NCBI GenBank assembly: GCA_034008185.1
Contig: CM067095.1
Location: forward strand, 3,890,610 to 3,954,609
Direction of reading: 5' to 3'
DNA from: Gorsachius magnificus
Taxonomy: Eukaryota > Chordata > Aves > Pelecaniformes > Ardeidae
Length of the DNA: 64,000 nucleotides
In this document: positions 36,601 to 51,500 of the stretch, one piece after another
Position numbering within the stretch: the stretch's first letter is position 1
Layout: every line of letters begins with the position of its first letter
Made by a program: the position numbers and the translations under genes
Notes under the pieces: generated by a model
Seen by the model: the letters and a program-made list of their open reading frames with translations, nothing else
What the model was told of the DNA's origin: nothing
The model's database searches: none

Positions 36601-39600
36601 CACTTAAGAACAGGTTTTCAGGAAAGCACAGGACCCAGGCAGTCAATAAGAAACATCAGGTTTTCACTGTTCTGAGTTCTGTTCCCAGAGGTGCAGTGAG
36701 TTTGATGCACCCTTGAGTCTGGCTCATTTTCACTTCCACTGTTCAGATGTGAATCCTGGATGGGTGTTTCTCAGGTCTTGCAACTGGCTGACTGCTGGAT
36801 GCTTGCTGCTTTCCTAGGTTTAGCTAGCAGGGAATGAGTGTAAAAGTGTCAAATATTCCTTCCCATAGGAACTTCCCTCCCACCCACCCCAAAGCAGAGT
36901 TATGAAAGAGATGTAAACCTAAAACTTAAACCCAAATACTTTATGTTATTAAAAAATTAGTAGATGCAAAACAATTTTTATAAAAAAAAAAAAGTTTGAT
37001 CAACAGAGCAGTATTAGCTGATGTGGATGCACGCTTCCCTGCAGCAGGCACAACTATTTCTCTAATCAGCTCCTGTCAAGACTCCCTCTTCTGCTCTGTT
37101 TCTTCCCTAGCTGTAAATGGCAGGTCTAGAAATATATTCCACTTCCTTGTCCTGGCTTTGCCTTTTCAGTCAAGAAAGTATAGTGTGCACACTTAAAACA
37201 TTTTAAAAAGTGCTCTTCAAACTTCTCCAGGCAGGTCGATGGATAGTTGAAACTGGAATGACCCAGGAGTACTGAGTCATCTCCCGACTTCTTTTCTCCC
37301 CTCTCCACTTCTGCAAGCAATGATTTGTTTTCCTCCTTCCTCTTAATTAGCTCTATAATACACTCAGATTGTAAAGTGAACTCAATTTTGTGTCTCTTAT
37401 ATTATCTGTAGTGTCTCATTAGCCTTGGTACCATTATAACCCCTCTCTGAATCATCATTTGTATATGAATGTTTGACATATCAGCTGATTGTCCCTTTTT
37501 TTCTTTCCTTTCTCATCTCTTCTGAAAAGCAATGAAGCTATTTCTGTCGATGCTTAAATATTGCAATTTCTCCCACTATCACTAATAGCATAAGCGCACT
37601 ATGAAGAACCTTCCTGCAGTGCATTTTTGTGTGACGTAATGCAAACAAGGTGGAACTCAACGAAAACATCATTAAAAGTTACCCTCTTAAAATTCAGTCA
37701 AATAAGAACAAGCTAGAAGTTTGGACCAAGCAAATATTGTTTTTCAGGGACTAAGCATTGAACGAAATATCCCCAGAACAGTTTCAGTCAGGACAGATTT
37801 GACATGGGAGAAGGTACCGTAACGTTTTCATGCATGTGACCATAAAGTAGGCTCTAGCGCGCAGAATATAGGTGTCTATGTGCCACTGCAGACCACTGTG
37901 TCACAAAACTAGTCCTGTTTTCACCATTCTCATAGGGTGTGGTGAGAATAATTTCCCTAGGGCTTATAAACAATTCTCCATGTATATGCTAAAATGGGAT
38001 TTAGTGTCTCCTGCTTCTATGTATAGGACAAGCAAAGCTCCCTTGGGCTTTCTCTGCTCTGTGTGATGCAGCATGAGATTCTTGCATGCATATTGCTTTA
38101 TTTTTGTTTTCTTGACACCCATAGTTGCAACCCATTTTTTTCATTTTCTGGAGACTTTTGTACAGGGAGCTGCCACTTTAAAAATAAAATAATTATAAAC
38201 TTGTTACTTTTTAATTTTAACCCAAGATAACAAATTCTGGCAGGTCTTTAGTACTTGGTATCCCATATTTTTCTGTTATTTTTTCCTTTCCTCAGCTTTC
38301 CTGTTGTCTTATTCCATGTGGTCTCACTTGAGTCTTGCTTTAACTATGATAAGTGCTTTTGTTTTCCTACTCATCTTATCTTCACAGCCACATTTATTTT
38401 TCCTACTTAAAGCCAGGCAAGAATTTCTTAGTGTTACAGTGCTTGATGCAGTGGCATCCAGAAACCCAGAAGATGCTTCTCAAGAAGCGTGGCTTATACG
38501 TACAAGTGAAGCTGCGTGCACACACAGCATGCACTTTGCTTTTCCTTGATGCACTTTTGCAGTGAGTTTGAGCATTTATTTTGCTGCAGCAATGCGATGC
38601 TGAGCTGTCAGGCTTTCCTCATTCAGTGGTGTCCTGAAAAGACATGTGATTGTGAACTATCTTAGAAAACTACAATTCTTTGCTCTACAAGACTAGGGAA
38701 CATTGTGTTCAATTGGTATCCTTGACAGTTTTAGTTTTGCAGAATTTTTTTCTTCCCGATTAAAAAAAAAAAAGAATCTCTAATATTTAGAGCTCAGTTA
38801 GGGGGTTACTTGAGAGTAGTGGTGCTTGGTGAGGTCAGCCTGCCTGGGGCTATCGCTGAAAGACCTGGTGCTGCTGCATATCTGCTGCAAAGGCACTTTG
38901 GTGGCCCTTGTCTAGGCTCTGCCCGGTGCCGGGGCAGGAGAGCACTGGCTGCTGCGTTGGTGCTTGGGGAGGCAATGGGTGCTTTTGCAGAAAACTTTAC
39001 TGCCCAGCGCCTGCCAGGCTTCATCTTCCTCTCTATGTCCTGGGGAAGGGAAAAGCACTGACAAACAAACAGGGCAGTGAAAGGTGGCAATGAGCTCATC
39101 TTCCTTTGCATGGCTGTGAAAGCAGGTGGTGGGCTTGAGCCTGTACTTTTCCAAATGCAATAGTTTTGTCTATGCATCCCCTGGCAAGTAGCTCATTGGG
39201 GAGATCCCTGTTCTTACTTGGTTAATTAAGCATTAACATGTAAGTGTTACCTCGCACAGGTAGGTCAGGACTTGCACAGAAATTAGAAGGCTCCCTTTCC
39301 ATCACTTGCTTTATTTTAGCTTTTGGAATGGGTGAGGATTTGTTTTCCTCCCCTGAGTAGTCATGCTGTTATGATGGAGAAGCTGAAGGGCCCAATTACC
39401 CACCCCGTGATGTTGTTTGTGAAGCAATTAGAACTGACAGAGTGTGATTAAAACCAAGAAGTTATCACTTTTTTTCTTGAGGCAGGAGGGGTGACTGTTT
39501 ACAGATGAATACGCACCAAATCTACAACAGGAATAATTTCCTCACCCGCTATGTAATCTCCTCTACTTCATTACTGGCTGAATGTATATAGCTGTATAGT

Positions 39601-42600
39601 TTTTTGCGCATGAATTAACACTTGTAGCTAATAGCAGTAAACTCACAAATGGACTATTACTTTTTATAGCCTTTTAGCAGAGTCAGCCTAATGGAGCAAA
39701 ACTGTTAACAAATTAAGATACATTTGACAGGGCTTCGAGCAGGAATCATAACCCAGGAGTCACCGTTTGGGACGCAAATGCAAAGCTATCTGTAGAACTA
39801 GCCTGTATCTCAGCTGGTTTGTGGTGACAAGTGCTAAACCACAAAAAAAGAATTAAGGCAATAGTTTTCTGTTCTTGGTGAGGTTTTCAGAGCGAGGAAC
39901 TGGCTTCCTTTAATGTTTATAAAGAGCTGGTCACACCTGTAGTGCTACAGGATACAAAATAATAACAATAGTAATAGTAAAAATAAGTCGAATTTGTCTA
40001 CTTATGGCACTGTATATATTTTAGACACTGTGTGATTATCAGACTACAGGAACAGCTGATCTTCCGGCAAAAGGGTCTTTAAGCCACAGACAGCGTATAT
40101 TAGACAGCGCAGATCCAGGGCTTGAGGTGTTGGCTGCCTGAGCATGAAACAAACTGGAGTAAGAATGGCTGAAAGAGCTATCAAATATGTTCAAAACAAG
40201 ATAGCTTTTTTAGCAGATACCCTGCTCTAGCCTAACAGGGCATGGGGTTTCTGGGGGAAGTATGTGGCTTCAGCTCTGGTTTGGGTTTTTTTAGTTTGTT
40301 GTTGGGGTTTTTTGTTTGGTTTTTTGGGGTTTTTTTAAGTGATGAAGTGGAGGTGGCTGGGCAGAGACTGCATTTGCAGAGCAGCTGGATATGCCCTGGC
40401 TCCCAGGCTTCTCTGGTGCATGGGAGTTAACATGGAGTAGCTGCCCACCTCAGAGCTTTCTGCCTTTTCTAGTCTGTGGCTTTCAACCCTGTCATCCTGC
40501 TTTTTCTTAGGGGTTTCATAGAGCATCTGGTCTCTTTTACCTCTTCAAAGACAATCTATCAGTCAACTCTAGCTCTCCCCTTGTTTCGGAGCTGGATGAT
40601 GGGGCGCTTGCATCTGACATTGGTTCATTTTCTGCCTCACCTTTCCACAACTCGGCATTGCATTTGCCAAGACAGATGTGTGACATGTATCTCAAATCCC
40701 CAGTGTAAGCTGTACCCTACCGGGGGCTTTTCTCCAGTGCATTCTTATTATTGGCACTTGTTGACATCATGAATCTGTGTATGCTCCTATTGAGGAGTTC
40801 AGTCTATGCCACCAGTTCCTCAATTGCTATGCTAATTAGTAACTCAAAGACCAAACTTAGAGACATTCAGGTTGTTTTGACTCCTCTTTCTCTATCTTGA
40901 ACCCTCACTCCCCCCTAGGCTTGCTAAAACTTCATTCAACATAATGTGAAGGCTTGTTCTCTTCCTAATACCTTGTGATAGTCTGCTAAGAACATCCAAC
41001 CTCACAGTTCCAGCATAATTATATTTCCCCATAGGTGTAAAATATGCCTGCATCAATAGCTTATTAAAAGAGTGTACTAAAAATTATGGCCCCACGATTC
41101 TGCTATTAATATAACAATTCAGAGCCAAGAAAACTCCCTGATCCTTCTTATGCATCTGCTGTAACATGGTACAAGAGCAGAACACCTTAAGCTGGTTTAA
41201 TCCCTTCTTTTCACCCCCTAGCAATATACATTGGCCCAAGAGAGTAACATGAATTGAAAGTTTAATTTATTAATATGCAACAGTGATAATGTCAAAAGAA
41301 CAATATATAAAACCCACGCAGAACAGGATTACACAGTACATAGGGGAAAGCCTAGAGCTAATACTTAATATAGCAAAACACAGCCAAAAATAACTTCTCA
41401 TCCAAGGAGCAAAAGAGTGAGAGCTCTGCAGGTGCCAGAGCAGAGGAGCCGTGGCAAGCAGCCTCTGCCTTCAAGTGTGCAGCTAGACCTGACCAGCCGT
41501 CCTCTGGCTGAGCCTCCTCTCTCCTGGGAACCCACAGAAGGCACGGCGAGCCAACCATGAGTGCCAACCTTTGGGGCAGTGACTGAAGTTCCCAGCTATC
41601 ACCTTGTCTACCTTAAAGTCTCTCAGTGCTTCAATTTAACAGTGCATACAAGAATCGGAGCAGCAGACACAAGTGGCACACATGGAGAGCAAGCCACGTC
41701 CAGTGCACAGCAAACTGCAGCAAACGGGGAGCCTCACAGCCCAGAGCATTTCAGTAAGTGAAGCATGAAACCAACTGTTCACTTCAGCTAAATTGTTCAC
41801 TTAAGCTTGGATGATTAAACTTCCACCAGCAGCCAAAGTATCCTGCAGCCCTAGCAGGGGTACGGACACATTAACATTTCACTAGCTTTACCATAAATGA
41901 GCAATTTGCCCTATAGTCTTAAACCAGTAACACTCCTGTGAGTGGAAAATGTTTCAGCCTCCAAGGGACTGGCAGGTTTCAAACACTTTCTGGAGTTTGC
42001 TTTCTCGCCCTTTCCCTAAAACGAACAACAGGGGAGGAAAGAACAAATGCGAAGGAATAAAACTCGGTACTTTCCTAGCATTCTTGAGCCTGTAATGTAC
42101 AGCTTCTACCAGGAGAGCAAAACTCACTCTTAGAGGGCAAGTTGAGAGAGGGATGAGATGGGGGGGTGGGGTAGATGCCAGCCAGGACCTGGCTGCCCTG
42201 CAGGTTTCCTGCTCTGCCACGTGTTTCTTGAGTGACAAGCTGAGGTCCAAGCTGACCATCTAAGCCTGCCTGCCGCTCTGCACTGGCACATCCCCGTACG
42301 CACACACCAAAGAAACTGCAACAGCAAATAAATATGTGGTCAAAATATGTGACCTACTTGTCTCTGTTGATTGAAGAGTCTGAGTCTGGCAGCTAGGGCT
42401 CTGTTAGCTGTTGTGTCTGCAGATTCATCCTCCCTCTGATTCCTCATCCAGCCTTTCCCGGTTCTGGTATACTTGTTGTCCTTCCCTTTGCTGGAGTTGA
42501 TTGCTCCCTTCATGGCCCAGTCTGAATTAGAAGAACCAGGTCAGTTTGGCAAAGCTCTGCTGCTTTAAACTAACTCATCTCCTCTTGAATGCCACACGAG

Positions 42601-45600
42601 ATGCTCAGCTCTCAAATAGCAATAATCTCTAAAAGGCAGGAGGAGGCTGTGGAGATGAGAAATGAGGGCAAACAAGGAGAGATACCTCTCAGCTGAAACA
42701 CTGGCAGCTGGAAGAGGATGTGTGCCCATAGCCTGGCTCTGCTGCGTCTTGTGGATCAGAGTCCGCAGGCACAAGAGAAGAAAAAAAGGAGAAGAAAAGC
42801 AGTTGGGATTGCCCTTCCAGCCCCTTCTTCCCTGAAAGGGGTAGACAGAAGCCGATGATCATGGCAGCAGTTCTTGTACAAGTCAGCAAGCTTCTCTAAA
42901 ACTCTTCTCACTGGCATTTCTCAAGTGCCAGAGCCTGGATGGGTTAACGCAGACCACAGCTGGCCTGTGCCGAGGTTTCACGTCATGCTGCCTGCTGTTA
43001 TACGTGGGGCTTCCATGATTTATTTGATGCTTCTTTCAAAAGCTTTACTTCCAGCTAGTTGGCTAAATTAATCTATTTGTTGTCATCCAGAATGGGTGAC
43101 TAACTGCAGGCTGGGTCCCGGCTGAGCGGAGGAGGTGAGTTTTCCTCCCTCTGCGAGCAGAGAGGGGTCAGCAAGAGCCGTGTCTCTGCCTGGCTGCTGC
43201 AGCCTTTCAAGGCTGTTGTGGTACTCTCCTGCTTTCCTCCTGTGGTTGCCTTTGTGATTTCCTGTATTCTGGGGTTTTTTTTTGAGTTTTTTGATATGCG
43301 CTAAATTAGTGATTATATTTCATTCTACTCAAAGCTTTGTGTGGTGTGTGCCAGGGTTTTATTAGCAATAGCCTCTGCATCAGACTGCCACTTACCCGAG
43401 GGAAAATCAAGGCTGCAAGGAGGAGGTTTGCCCAGGACTTTGCACACAGGCTGTGGGGCAAGTCCCAGTGTGGCTGTGGGCCAACACATGACCAAGTCAC
43501 CTTGAAAGGGCAACTGTGAACGTTGTGTTCCCGGTAAAACAGTTTGGAGCAGGATGAGGGGTCAGGCAGCAGAGATATGCCCAACATCAGAACTGTATGG
43601 GGTGAAAGTCAACAAGCCCCTTGGCCTCTGGCAGAGCACAGGGCACTGCTAGGTGACATGGCCAATACCCCTCCATGGCCTTGTATGCCAGGTGAAGCAC
43701 TTGTTGGGCTGCAGATAGAGTGGCCAACCTGCTCCATGGCCTCATTGACCAGAGGAGCATGAGGCTGGAGACAGATGAGTGAGTCTCACTGTTAAAGTGA
43801 GTTTTACATCAGTGGCTCCCCAGATGGTTTCTGCTCTGCTATTAGGTAAGAAAAAAAAGAAATCTGGTTTGCACAGTTTCTGTGGTTTTAAATATCTCAT
43901 TGTATTAAAGGAGTCAGAGGTGGGCATATGATAGATGGGGTGAAAAAGAAAAGTGTCGTCCTGTTCAGTACAAACGATTCTGCCCTGGGCTGAAGAGGGC
44001 AGAAGAAGAGAATGACAGACAAGTGCTCAACCAGCAGTTGAAAGGCAAACCTGAAAAAAAGCTGAGAGGAAATAGGAGGGAGTGATTTTGTATTAAAGGG
44101 AAAAAAAGATTAAGATCTGACCTAGATACAAAGATCACTCCCATCCTGCCACCCATTTGCTAGGTCAGGAGAGGTAATGAGGAGACCAAGATGTCCCAAG
44201 GATTGCTATGAAATTCCTCCTAGGTTTTCAGCCCGCATAAGGAGGCTCAGCAGGAACCATAAGGTAGCTGTACTGCACCACATGCAAGCTGGCATCTGCC
44301 TGGGTGCTGGTAAGGTCAAATGCAGGGGAAATAATCTTGTTCACTGTGTGTCCCCCTTCCTCAAATCCTTACAACATCAGGTAAAAGCCAAGAGGTGGAG
44401 GATGGTATGTGTGGAGCAACGGGTGAGCATTATGTCAGCCTGCAAGTGAGATGCTTTTACTCAATGTTCGGCTTCACAGCAGCATCTCAGCTCCCACCGT
44501 GTGCAGAATCTGACCTCCTCAGCTCTTTTTATATGCTTTCCCCCTGACCTGTGAAGGGTCAGGCTTTTGCTGTTGTCCATCTTGAAATAAGGGTGCGTAG
44601 CTCAGCTGAACAATGTAATCTAATGACAATCTGCCTGTAAGTGATGAGTTTAAAAATATCAAGAGATCATGAGAAACAGCAGCAGAATAGAACTAGGAGT
44701 AATAAAATGAGGTTTATAAAGGAAGAGTCACCTGAAAAGTCGCCTGGGAGGTCTGCTATGCTGAGGCATGGCCTCTTGGGATAAGTGTGAACCTTCCTAT
44801 GAAACCATTCATAAATTATGTGAACTGTTTGCTTTTAAAAGCCTTGTAGCAGAGACAGCCATCCATATCAAGTCACCTGTTAACTCTTCGTATTTCCAGT
44901 CTCTTTTCTTTGCCTGTTGCCAGTACCCTGATTACAAGGCTTTCCTGCACTGATGAGTTACCCAGCCTTATCTGTGCCAGCAAGGCTCACTCTGTGTGGA
45001 GCTTATTCACAAGAAATTCAACAAAAATATTTCTTGCTCAAAATTCAAGCTATTTTACTTGGACATTGATGTCCTATGTTTATATCCTGGACTTGAAGTA
45101 AATTTTTAAGTGTTTGAAGTGACTGTTAAATTCTAGTTTAATTTTTAAAAGTGACTTGGGCACCTCACTCATGGGGAATTCAACCCATTTGAATTTGGGT
45201 CTGTTTAAATTCTGGACAAGGTTTGGATCACATATTTGTCCGGCCAGTCTTGGATCTCTGATTGTAACTGAATCCAGACCTTTGTGCTTAAACTCTCTAG
45301 TGTGAACTGTGAAGGAAGAACACCCATGTGGACTCTATTGATAAAACCTTTGGGTACTCGTGTGAGATGCATTTAAGTAATGTTAGGGGTTTTTTTTGTG
45401 GAAAAACATATTTGACATTTGTTTTTACTGGTCTTTAGAGACTGACAGTGAACACAAAAAACCTCACGTGTAACACGAAAATAAATCTTTTATCTGCTGG
45501 CTTTCATAAACATGGCACACAATGCTTTTCTCCACTCCGCAATTTGAGAAGAAATTGATTTGATCCATTTAAGTGATGAATGCCCACAAAATAAAACCTT

Positions 45601-48087
45601 TTTTCTGGAATGATGACCTTGGGCAGATTAGAGCAGCTAGGTAGAAATCCAGCAAGTATTTATCAAAGGCTTCTAAGACAGTGCAAACTCTAGTGAGTTC
45701 AAAAGCAAGAGACTTTTAGTCTTCATACAACTGACAGGGTCATAACGTTTCAAGAATGCCAGGAATCCGTGTGGCTGTTCCATTAAACACCCCTGATTAG
45801 TGAACGTGCTGATAAACTTCGAGAGTCAGAGGTCAACATTGTGGAGCCAAAGGTACCCCAGGTATCTGAAAATGTCTCCAGAATTCATGCGCCTCTCGCC
45901 CAGTTAACCCCTTCCATCACTCCACCCATGGAGGCTCAGAAATGAAAAGAGAGTGAGTGTCTTGGACACAATATTTTCCAGTCAGTTCTGCAGGGCTGTT
46001 GAGTTATTCTGAAAACTATGGAAAAATTACCTCAGGCACCTCCCATGGAAATGTTCTTGACAGCTGGTTGTTCTTTGACTTCAGCTTGAGCTCATGGTTA
46101 ATATATGTGTAAAATACTGTGTTGCCACTGGTTCATCCAGCCTCTCTCCACTCAACTTCAGGTGATGCAGTAATGGCAGCCGGCTGTGCATTAAAATACC
46201 TCCAGAGCTATTGAATTGCAAACACGACTGCAGTTGCGGAACACTCAGACAGGACCGGTCTCACCACCCTGTCACCATGCAGAGCCCTCTGCTTCGCTCA
46301 GGTTTTGCTGTAAGAGCCACAGCTATACTCCTGCCAAGTGCCTGTAGCAAGCAATTGGGAAATCCGTAAAAACATGGGCTGTGTGCCTGCTTGTTGCTTT
46401 TACAGGGCATTGGTTTAACTGCAGCACAATCAGGAGGGTCCCATGAATGCTGAATTATCCCAGCAGCTCCCCGAGGTGGTAGCCCATTTTTCAGGCAATT
46501 GCCCGAACCGGCAAGCCCACCCCAGTGCAGTATGGACGTTGCTTCTGCCTCAATCTCCCAGGCAGCAGCACAGGGCTCAGAGTTTAACCGGTCCTGCAAT
46601 ATATGGCTTTTCATTCCATGCTCTGAATATGAGCTGCTGGAGGTACTGAGGATTCATGTCTGCTGAGGGCCACAGCGTGACCCCATCAGTTTCTTTGAAA
46701 ATCAATAGGAAAAATGTCGGAGAATGCAAAGGAAGCAGGAACAGTCAAAGTAAAGACAAGTGATGTCCTGTAATGGCTGTAATGATTCTGAAACACGCAA
46801 GGTCACAGATAATTAGGAACCTAATTCTCCTTTGAAAGAATCTGTCAAGTTACTTCCCTACCTCAAAAACAATTGCTGATTGATGTTATTTATGGGCTAA
46901 CAAACTCATTGAGGGCAGTCTGAATAGAGGTTGTACAGCCTTTACTATCCAGGTGGAGTTAGGTAGCGGCAGCTGTAGAAGAAAACCCAGGTAAAGAGGT
47001 TTTCATTGTTGTAGTAAAATAGTCTTGATAGGACATGTTTCACGAAGGTGCCAACACTGCTGCAAGTGAGAGCCACAAGGCAGCAATTCTGTTAATCAAA
47101 CCCTCAGCAGTTTATGCTGGAGAAATCTCCCCGTTTGGATGCTTTACTGCGCTGCAGTTGTTCAGAGGTGTTGTGAAGTGGGGAGGAAAGGCACAGGAAC
47201 GATGAAATTGCCTTGGGACCAGGCAAAAGCATGCAGAGAGCCCAGGGGAGGCTGAGCAGGCACTAACATGAGCTTTACAGAAGGAACCAAAATTTGGGGA
47301 CTCTTTCTCAGTGTATATCACAGTTAAGGCTTCAGGAAGAGGATGCTGAGCTCTGTAGGCTGCATCTGGTAGGATTTTGAAACCAGTTTGTACCACTGTA
47401 GACTACAATGTGCTTCTCAGAGCTGCAAAACAGGAGAGTTGGTAGATAACACTAAATGTCAGACTCCTTCCTCTCTGCCACATTTCTACCCAATTGGTTC
47501 TGGGTTTACTTCTAATTGTAAAGAGCAAGGGAAATGCTGGTGTCCTGTAGGAGAGAGGTAAAAGGTTCTATAATAAGCAATAGGGTCTGTTGAGAAGATG
47601 GGCTCTTTTCCCTGGACTCTGTGTGTGCCTGGACCTGGTGGTGAGGGAGCGATGGCATGGATCCAGACCCAAACCAACTTCCAAACAGTAGAGATGCAAG
47701 ACAAATTTGGACTTCAGCACAAGCGTGGGTGTTAGCTCAAACTGTATAATGCAGAATTGACTCAGCTCAAAGGCCAGGGCCACAGCCAGTGAAATAGCAA
47801 CCCCACAACTCACAGACAAACTTATGGGATTAGACTAGGTGGTAAAAACAGCCAGGAGAAAGAAGAGGCTATATGAGCCTCTCATGTAGGTATAATTTTA
47901 AAACCACTGTAATTGTGAACTGTGTTCTGAAAAGCTTTCTGGTAATGAGGCGTCTTATGTTTTTTTCAAAGCTAGTTCTGTAGTTTTTTCACAGCTGCTT
48001 CAGCCTCAGCAAGGTCCCAGACTTGAGGTGAGGTGGATGGTCCTTCGCAAAGAAAGAACAGCGTAGCTACAATTGTTTGGATCATTT
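30621..48087. other. Non-coding stretch, no gene recognised
   Basis: No exon or named repeat is visible on either strand over about 17 kb. Low-complexity tracts include G16 (34986-35001), TA repeats near 36360-36372 and a G/T-rich patch (about 40260-40340). Open frames (up to 136 codons at 32289-32699, minus) match no family I know. Confidence 0.4.
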
Positions 48088-48512
48088 TAACTTGACCATT
48101 TTGGTGAAGAAATTTTTCCTAATATCTAATCTAAACCTCGCCTGGCACAACTTGAGGCCATTTTTGCTTGTCCTCTCACTCGTTACTTGGGAGAAGAGCC
48201 TGACACCCACCTTGCTCCTTTCAGGTAGTTGTAGAGGGCAATAAGGTCTCCCCTCAGCCTCCTCTTCTCCATGCTGAACAACCCCAGTTCCCCCAGCCGC
48301 TCCCCATCAGTCTTGGGCTTCGGATCCCTCACCAGCTTCGTTGCCCTTCTCTGGACACGCTCCAGCCCCTCGATGCCCTTCTTGGAGTGAGGGGCCCCAA
48401 ACCGAACACAGTATTCGAGAGGCAGCCTCACCAGTGCTGAGCACAGGGGCACAATCCAATCACTTCCCTGGTCCTGCTGGCCACACTATTTCGGATACAA
48501 GCCAGGATGCTT
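48088..48512 (-). mobile_element. CR1 LINE fragment (3' part of ORF2 and start of 3' region)
   Basis: The minus strand encodes the C-terminal part of the CR1 reverse-transcriptase protein: [32 protein letters not shown] and YNYLKG are recognisable in one frame from 48452 to about 48210. The frame then shifts relative to the consensus, because the bases between YLKG and the GLFSQ-like segment have been reduced. DNA similarity continues left to about 48088 (GGTGAAGAAATTTTTCCTAA) and right to GCCAGGATGC (48501-48510). The element is 5'-truncated, as most CR1 copies are. The terminal 8-base repeats of the CR1 3' end are not visible, so the 3' end is also missing or decayed. It is an inactive relic and the main evidence for an avian or reptilian source. 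Confidence 0.95.
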
Positions 48513-51500
48513 TGCACATCAGTGTCCCTGTGTGTGACGTGCAGACAGCGTTACCTCCCCTGGGAGCGCCAGGAGGATAAACTCTCCCGAGACAGTGAAG
48601 TGTGCTGAGTCTGCTGATGGTAGATGATCTCAGGGTATGCCTACACCAAAGTGGTGAGATTGCAACTGATGCAGATCTTTCTACTCAGATAGGCTCCCAT
48701 GTGGGCTGCACTACCAAGATCTCAGCTACTTGCTTGGAGATTGGGACCTTGTTTGGCCACGGTTAAGTTGCTGTTAATTTGTAAGTAACCCCATGAAAGC
48801 AGCTGAGGTCTGTGCCTCCTCCAGCGATACCTATAGGTCTGCAGTACAATTACATATGCGTGGGAGCACGGGTTTCAAATGGTCACCATCCAGTTGCCTT
48901 TGGGTTTCTTTCTGCTTTTTTTTTTTTGTTACTGCAGATTGTGTTTGGAGAGGGACTGTGTTATCCTACCTGGATTATGGATTATTGTCAATGCCAAAAT
49001 GGGGCTGGATTGCACAGCAGCTGGTGCAACACCAAAACTGAACAAAATGCATGTGTTTGGTTTCTCTTGTTCCATCCCTGTGGATCCAATCCCATTCACA
49101 CAGACCCCTTCCACATCTCTTCTTCCATTTAAGGTGTCCTTAAAGTGCAAAGAAATGCTGCATATGATAACGGGCGCCTTAACTTCATGGTCTCTTTATT
49201 CTGATATTTACACACCCCCCACCCCCCACTCATTTTAGTAGGTGAGCCTCTGTTTGTAAGCAGTACTGTACTAACTGGCAGGTATATGTTGGATGTGTAC
49301 GGGACTGAAGCCTGGATGTTTTCTAACACAGAGCTTTGCTTATTTGTGAACTTTTGCATTTTCCTTTGAACAAAAGGCTACTACTTAAGGGGAAAACAGA
49401 GTCAAGATCCAATGATAAATCATGTGTCGTGTGTGCATGTGTGGCCCAGCAACTTATAATATCCTGTTTCATCAGCATTCACCCTCTTCTCTCCCTTCTA
49501 TTATTCAAATTGGTTTTTTTTTTTTAAATTTCTTATAAGGGGCTCAAACATAATTTTCACTCCAGCACAAAACACTTCAAGTGCTGTTATTGCTCTGTAT
49601 GTGGTAGACTCTGTCTCCTGCTTCCTGGCACTGAAGTATCTGGAGCCCAGATTTGTAGTCAAGATTTCAGGCACATTTTTGTGGCCTCATAGTTCTTATT
49701 TAGTTTAAAAAAAAAAAAAAAAGGAAAAAAAGAAAAACTATTTTAATAATTTGACCTGCATTTTCATCATTTCTAATGTCTGTGGCATCCTCCCAGATGT
49801 GTTTCTGCCTGCCTGACCCTCCTGTCAATACTTATTAATTTCATGGCAATCTTTTCAAGTGTGTTTGGAAACAAACAGGAAAAAGTTACTCTAAGGTCAA
49901 AAATGAGCCCAGGAATGATCATGCTCCATTCAACAGTTTATATTTCTGTAGCTTTTTCCATCTTGTGCTTAAAATGGGCTCTAGACATACAGATCTGTAA
50001 AACATCCCTGAAGAGGGAAGTTGCCACTCTAGTCCTGGAGGTGAGAGGAGGCACCAAGGTCTAAGTTACCAAAGTGAATCAGTGAGTTGGTGGTAGAATG
50101 AGGAGGTCCAAGGCTCCATGCGCTTGCCGCAGGGATGGTGGGGTCAGGCAAGACGATTTTTGGAGCCTCCTCGGTATGGTGAGAAGTGCTTCTAAAGAAA
50201 GAGTGGCCAAACCTGAAATAGCAGTAATGCATGGAGGAGAAAAGCCCTGTGAGATGAGGTTGTGGTGGGAGTCTGGCTCTCCTGGGCTGTCACAGTGGGC
50301 GGAAGCCAATTCCCAGGGAAAATACGATGCAACTTGGGAACAAAGTCAATTTACAGCATCCTGAGCTGCAGCTCAGTGCTGTGCTAGAGAAAGTGATGGA
50401 AACAGGGTCAAAACTGTGTCCCTGCCGAGTGCTATTGCGAGCTCCCGCCTGCTGCCCCAGAGATCCCTGCAGTGGTGGCTCCTGCAGTGGCATCTCTAGC
50501 GGCCAGCACATGCTGCAGGCACCCACCCCAGCTGAAGAGCCATGCCAAACCTGCGTTGCAGGGCTGCGGAGCCCCCGTCCCCAGCCTGGCTGGGTGATCT
50601 GGTCCCTTTGCAGTGGTGGGACTGATGCAGCTCCACGCCGGAGAATTAGAAAAGGGGTGAGGCTTTCCCAACTGCAAAGGGCTTTCCAAAACCGCCCTCT
50701 CCTGGTTGTGAGCGCTTCGAAGAAATGATCACGACCTGATGTCCCAATGTGCTCCGTGGATTAGGCCAAGGAGGGCTGGCATGCATGGACTGGTGGGTAA
50801 TCAGGGGTTCCTTCAGGCTCCAAAAATCTTTGTGTGGCCCAATGAACCAGCCACACATGCATCTATACCAACACAGTGGTACACTGGGACTCAATGTGCC
50901 CAGAGTCCCTCAGCTACCTGACTGTGCTTTTGCAATTAAGTACAAATCTAAATTTGCATGTTACATTGCACATTCAAAAAGGAAAGAAAAGTTGGATTTT
51001 GTAGAGGGCTTTTCCTAGAGGAAATTGAAAAATATGTATCTGACATATCTGAAGACTTGGTTTTAACTTGCATCCTGATTGTTCCAGATGTTCTCCAGAT
51101 ATCAAAGGGAACCAGGCATTGAAACAGCAGAACACATTTGTTTTAACAAGTTCTAACTTCAGTATTGCCAAAGAATTAAAAGCCTTGGGTTTGTTTTAAT
51201 TTTTCTTTCACCAGTGACTCTAATATCTATTAATTCTCTACTAATCTAATTGAAGGTGAATTTGTTCCTTTTTATTCCAGACAGTGTAAGGTTGATAGGC
51301 ATCCCGATCCCGGCTGCTTCCCAGTCTCTTCTCTTTGGGTTTGTATGGTACTGAGCAGCTCCTGGAAAAGAAGTGCTATAAGCATTGGCAATGATCGATG
51401 CACAGCACAGGGGTAAACACAGAGCTGAGCTCTTCCACAAAGGGCTTATAAAACTCATCAACTTGGGGCCTCCCTCTTCGACATTTCCCTTGACAGAAAC

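Noticed and set aside
48183..48452. 89-codon minus-strand frame as a host gene
   Set aside because: It is the C-terminal reverse-transcriptase piece of the CR1 element, not a host protein.
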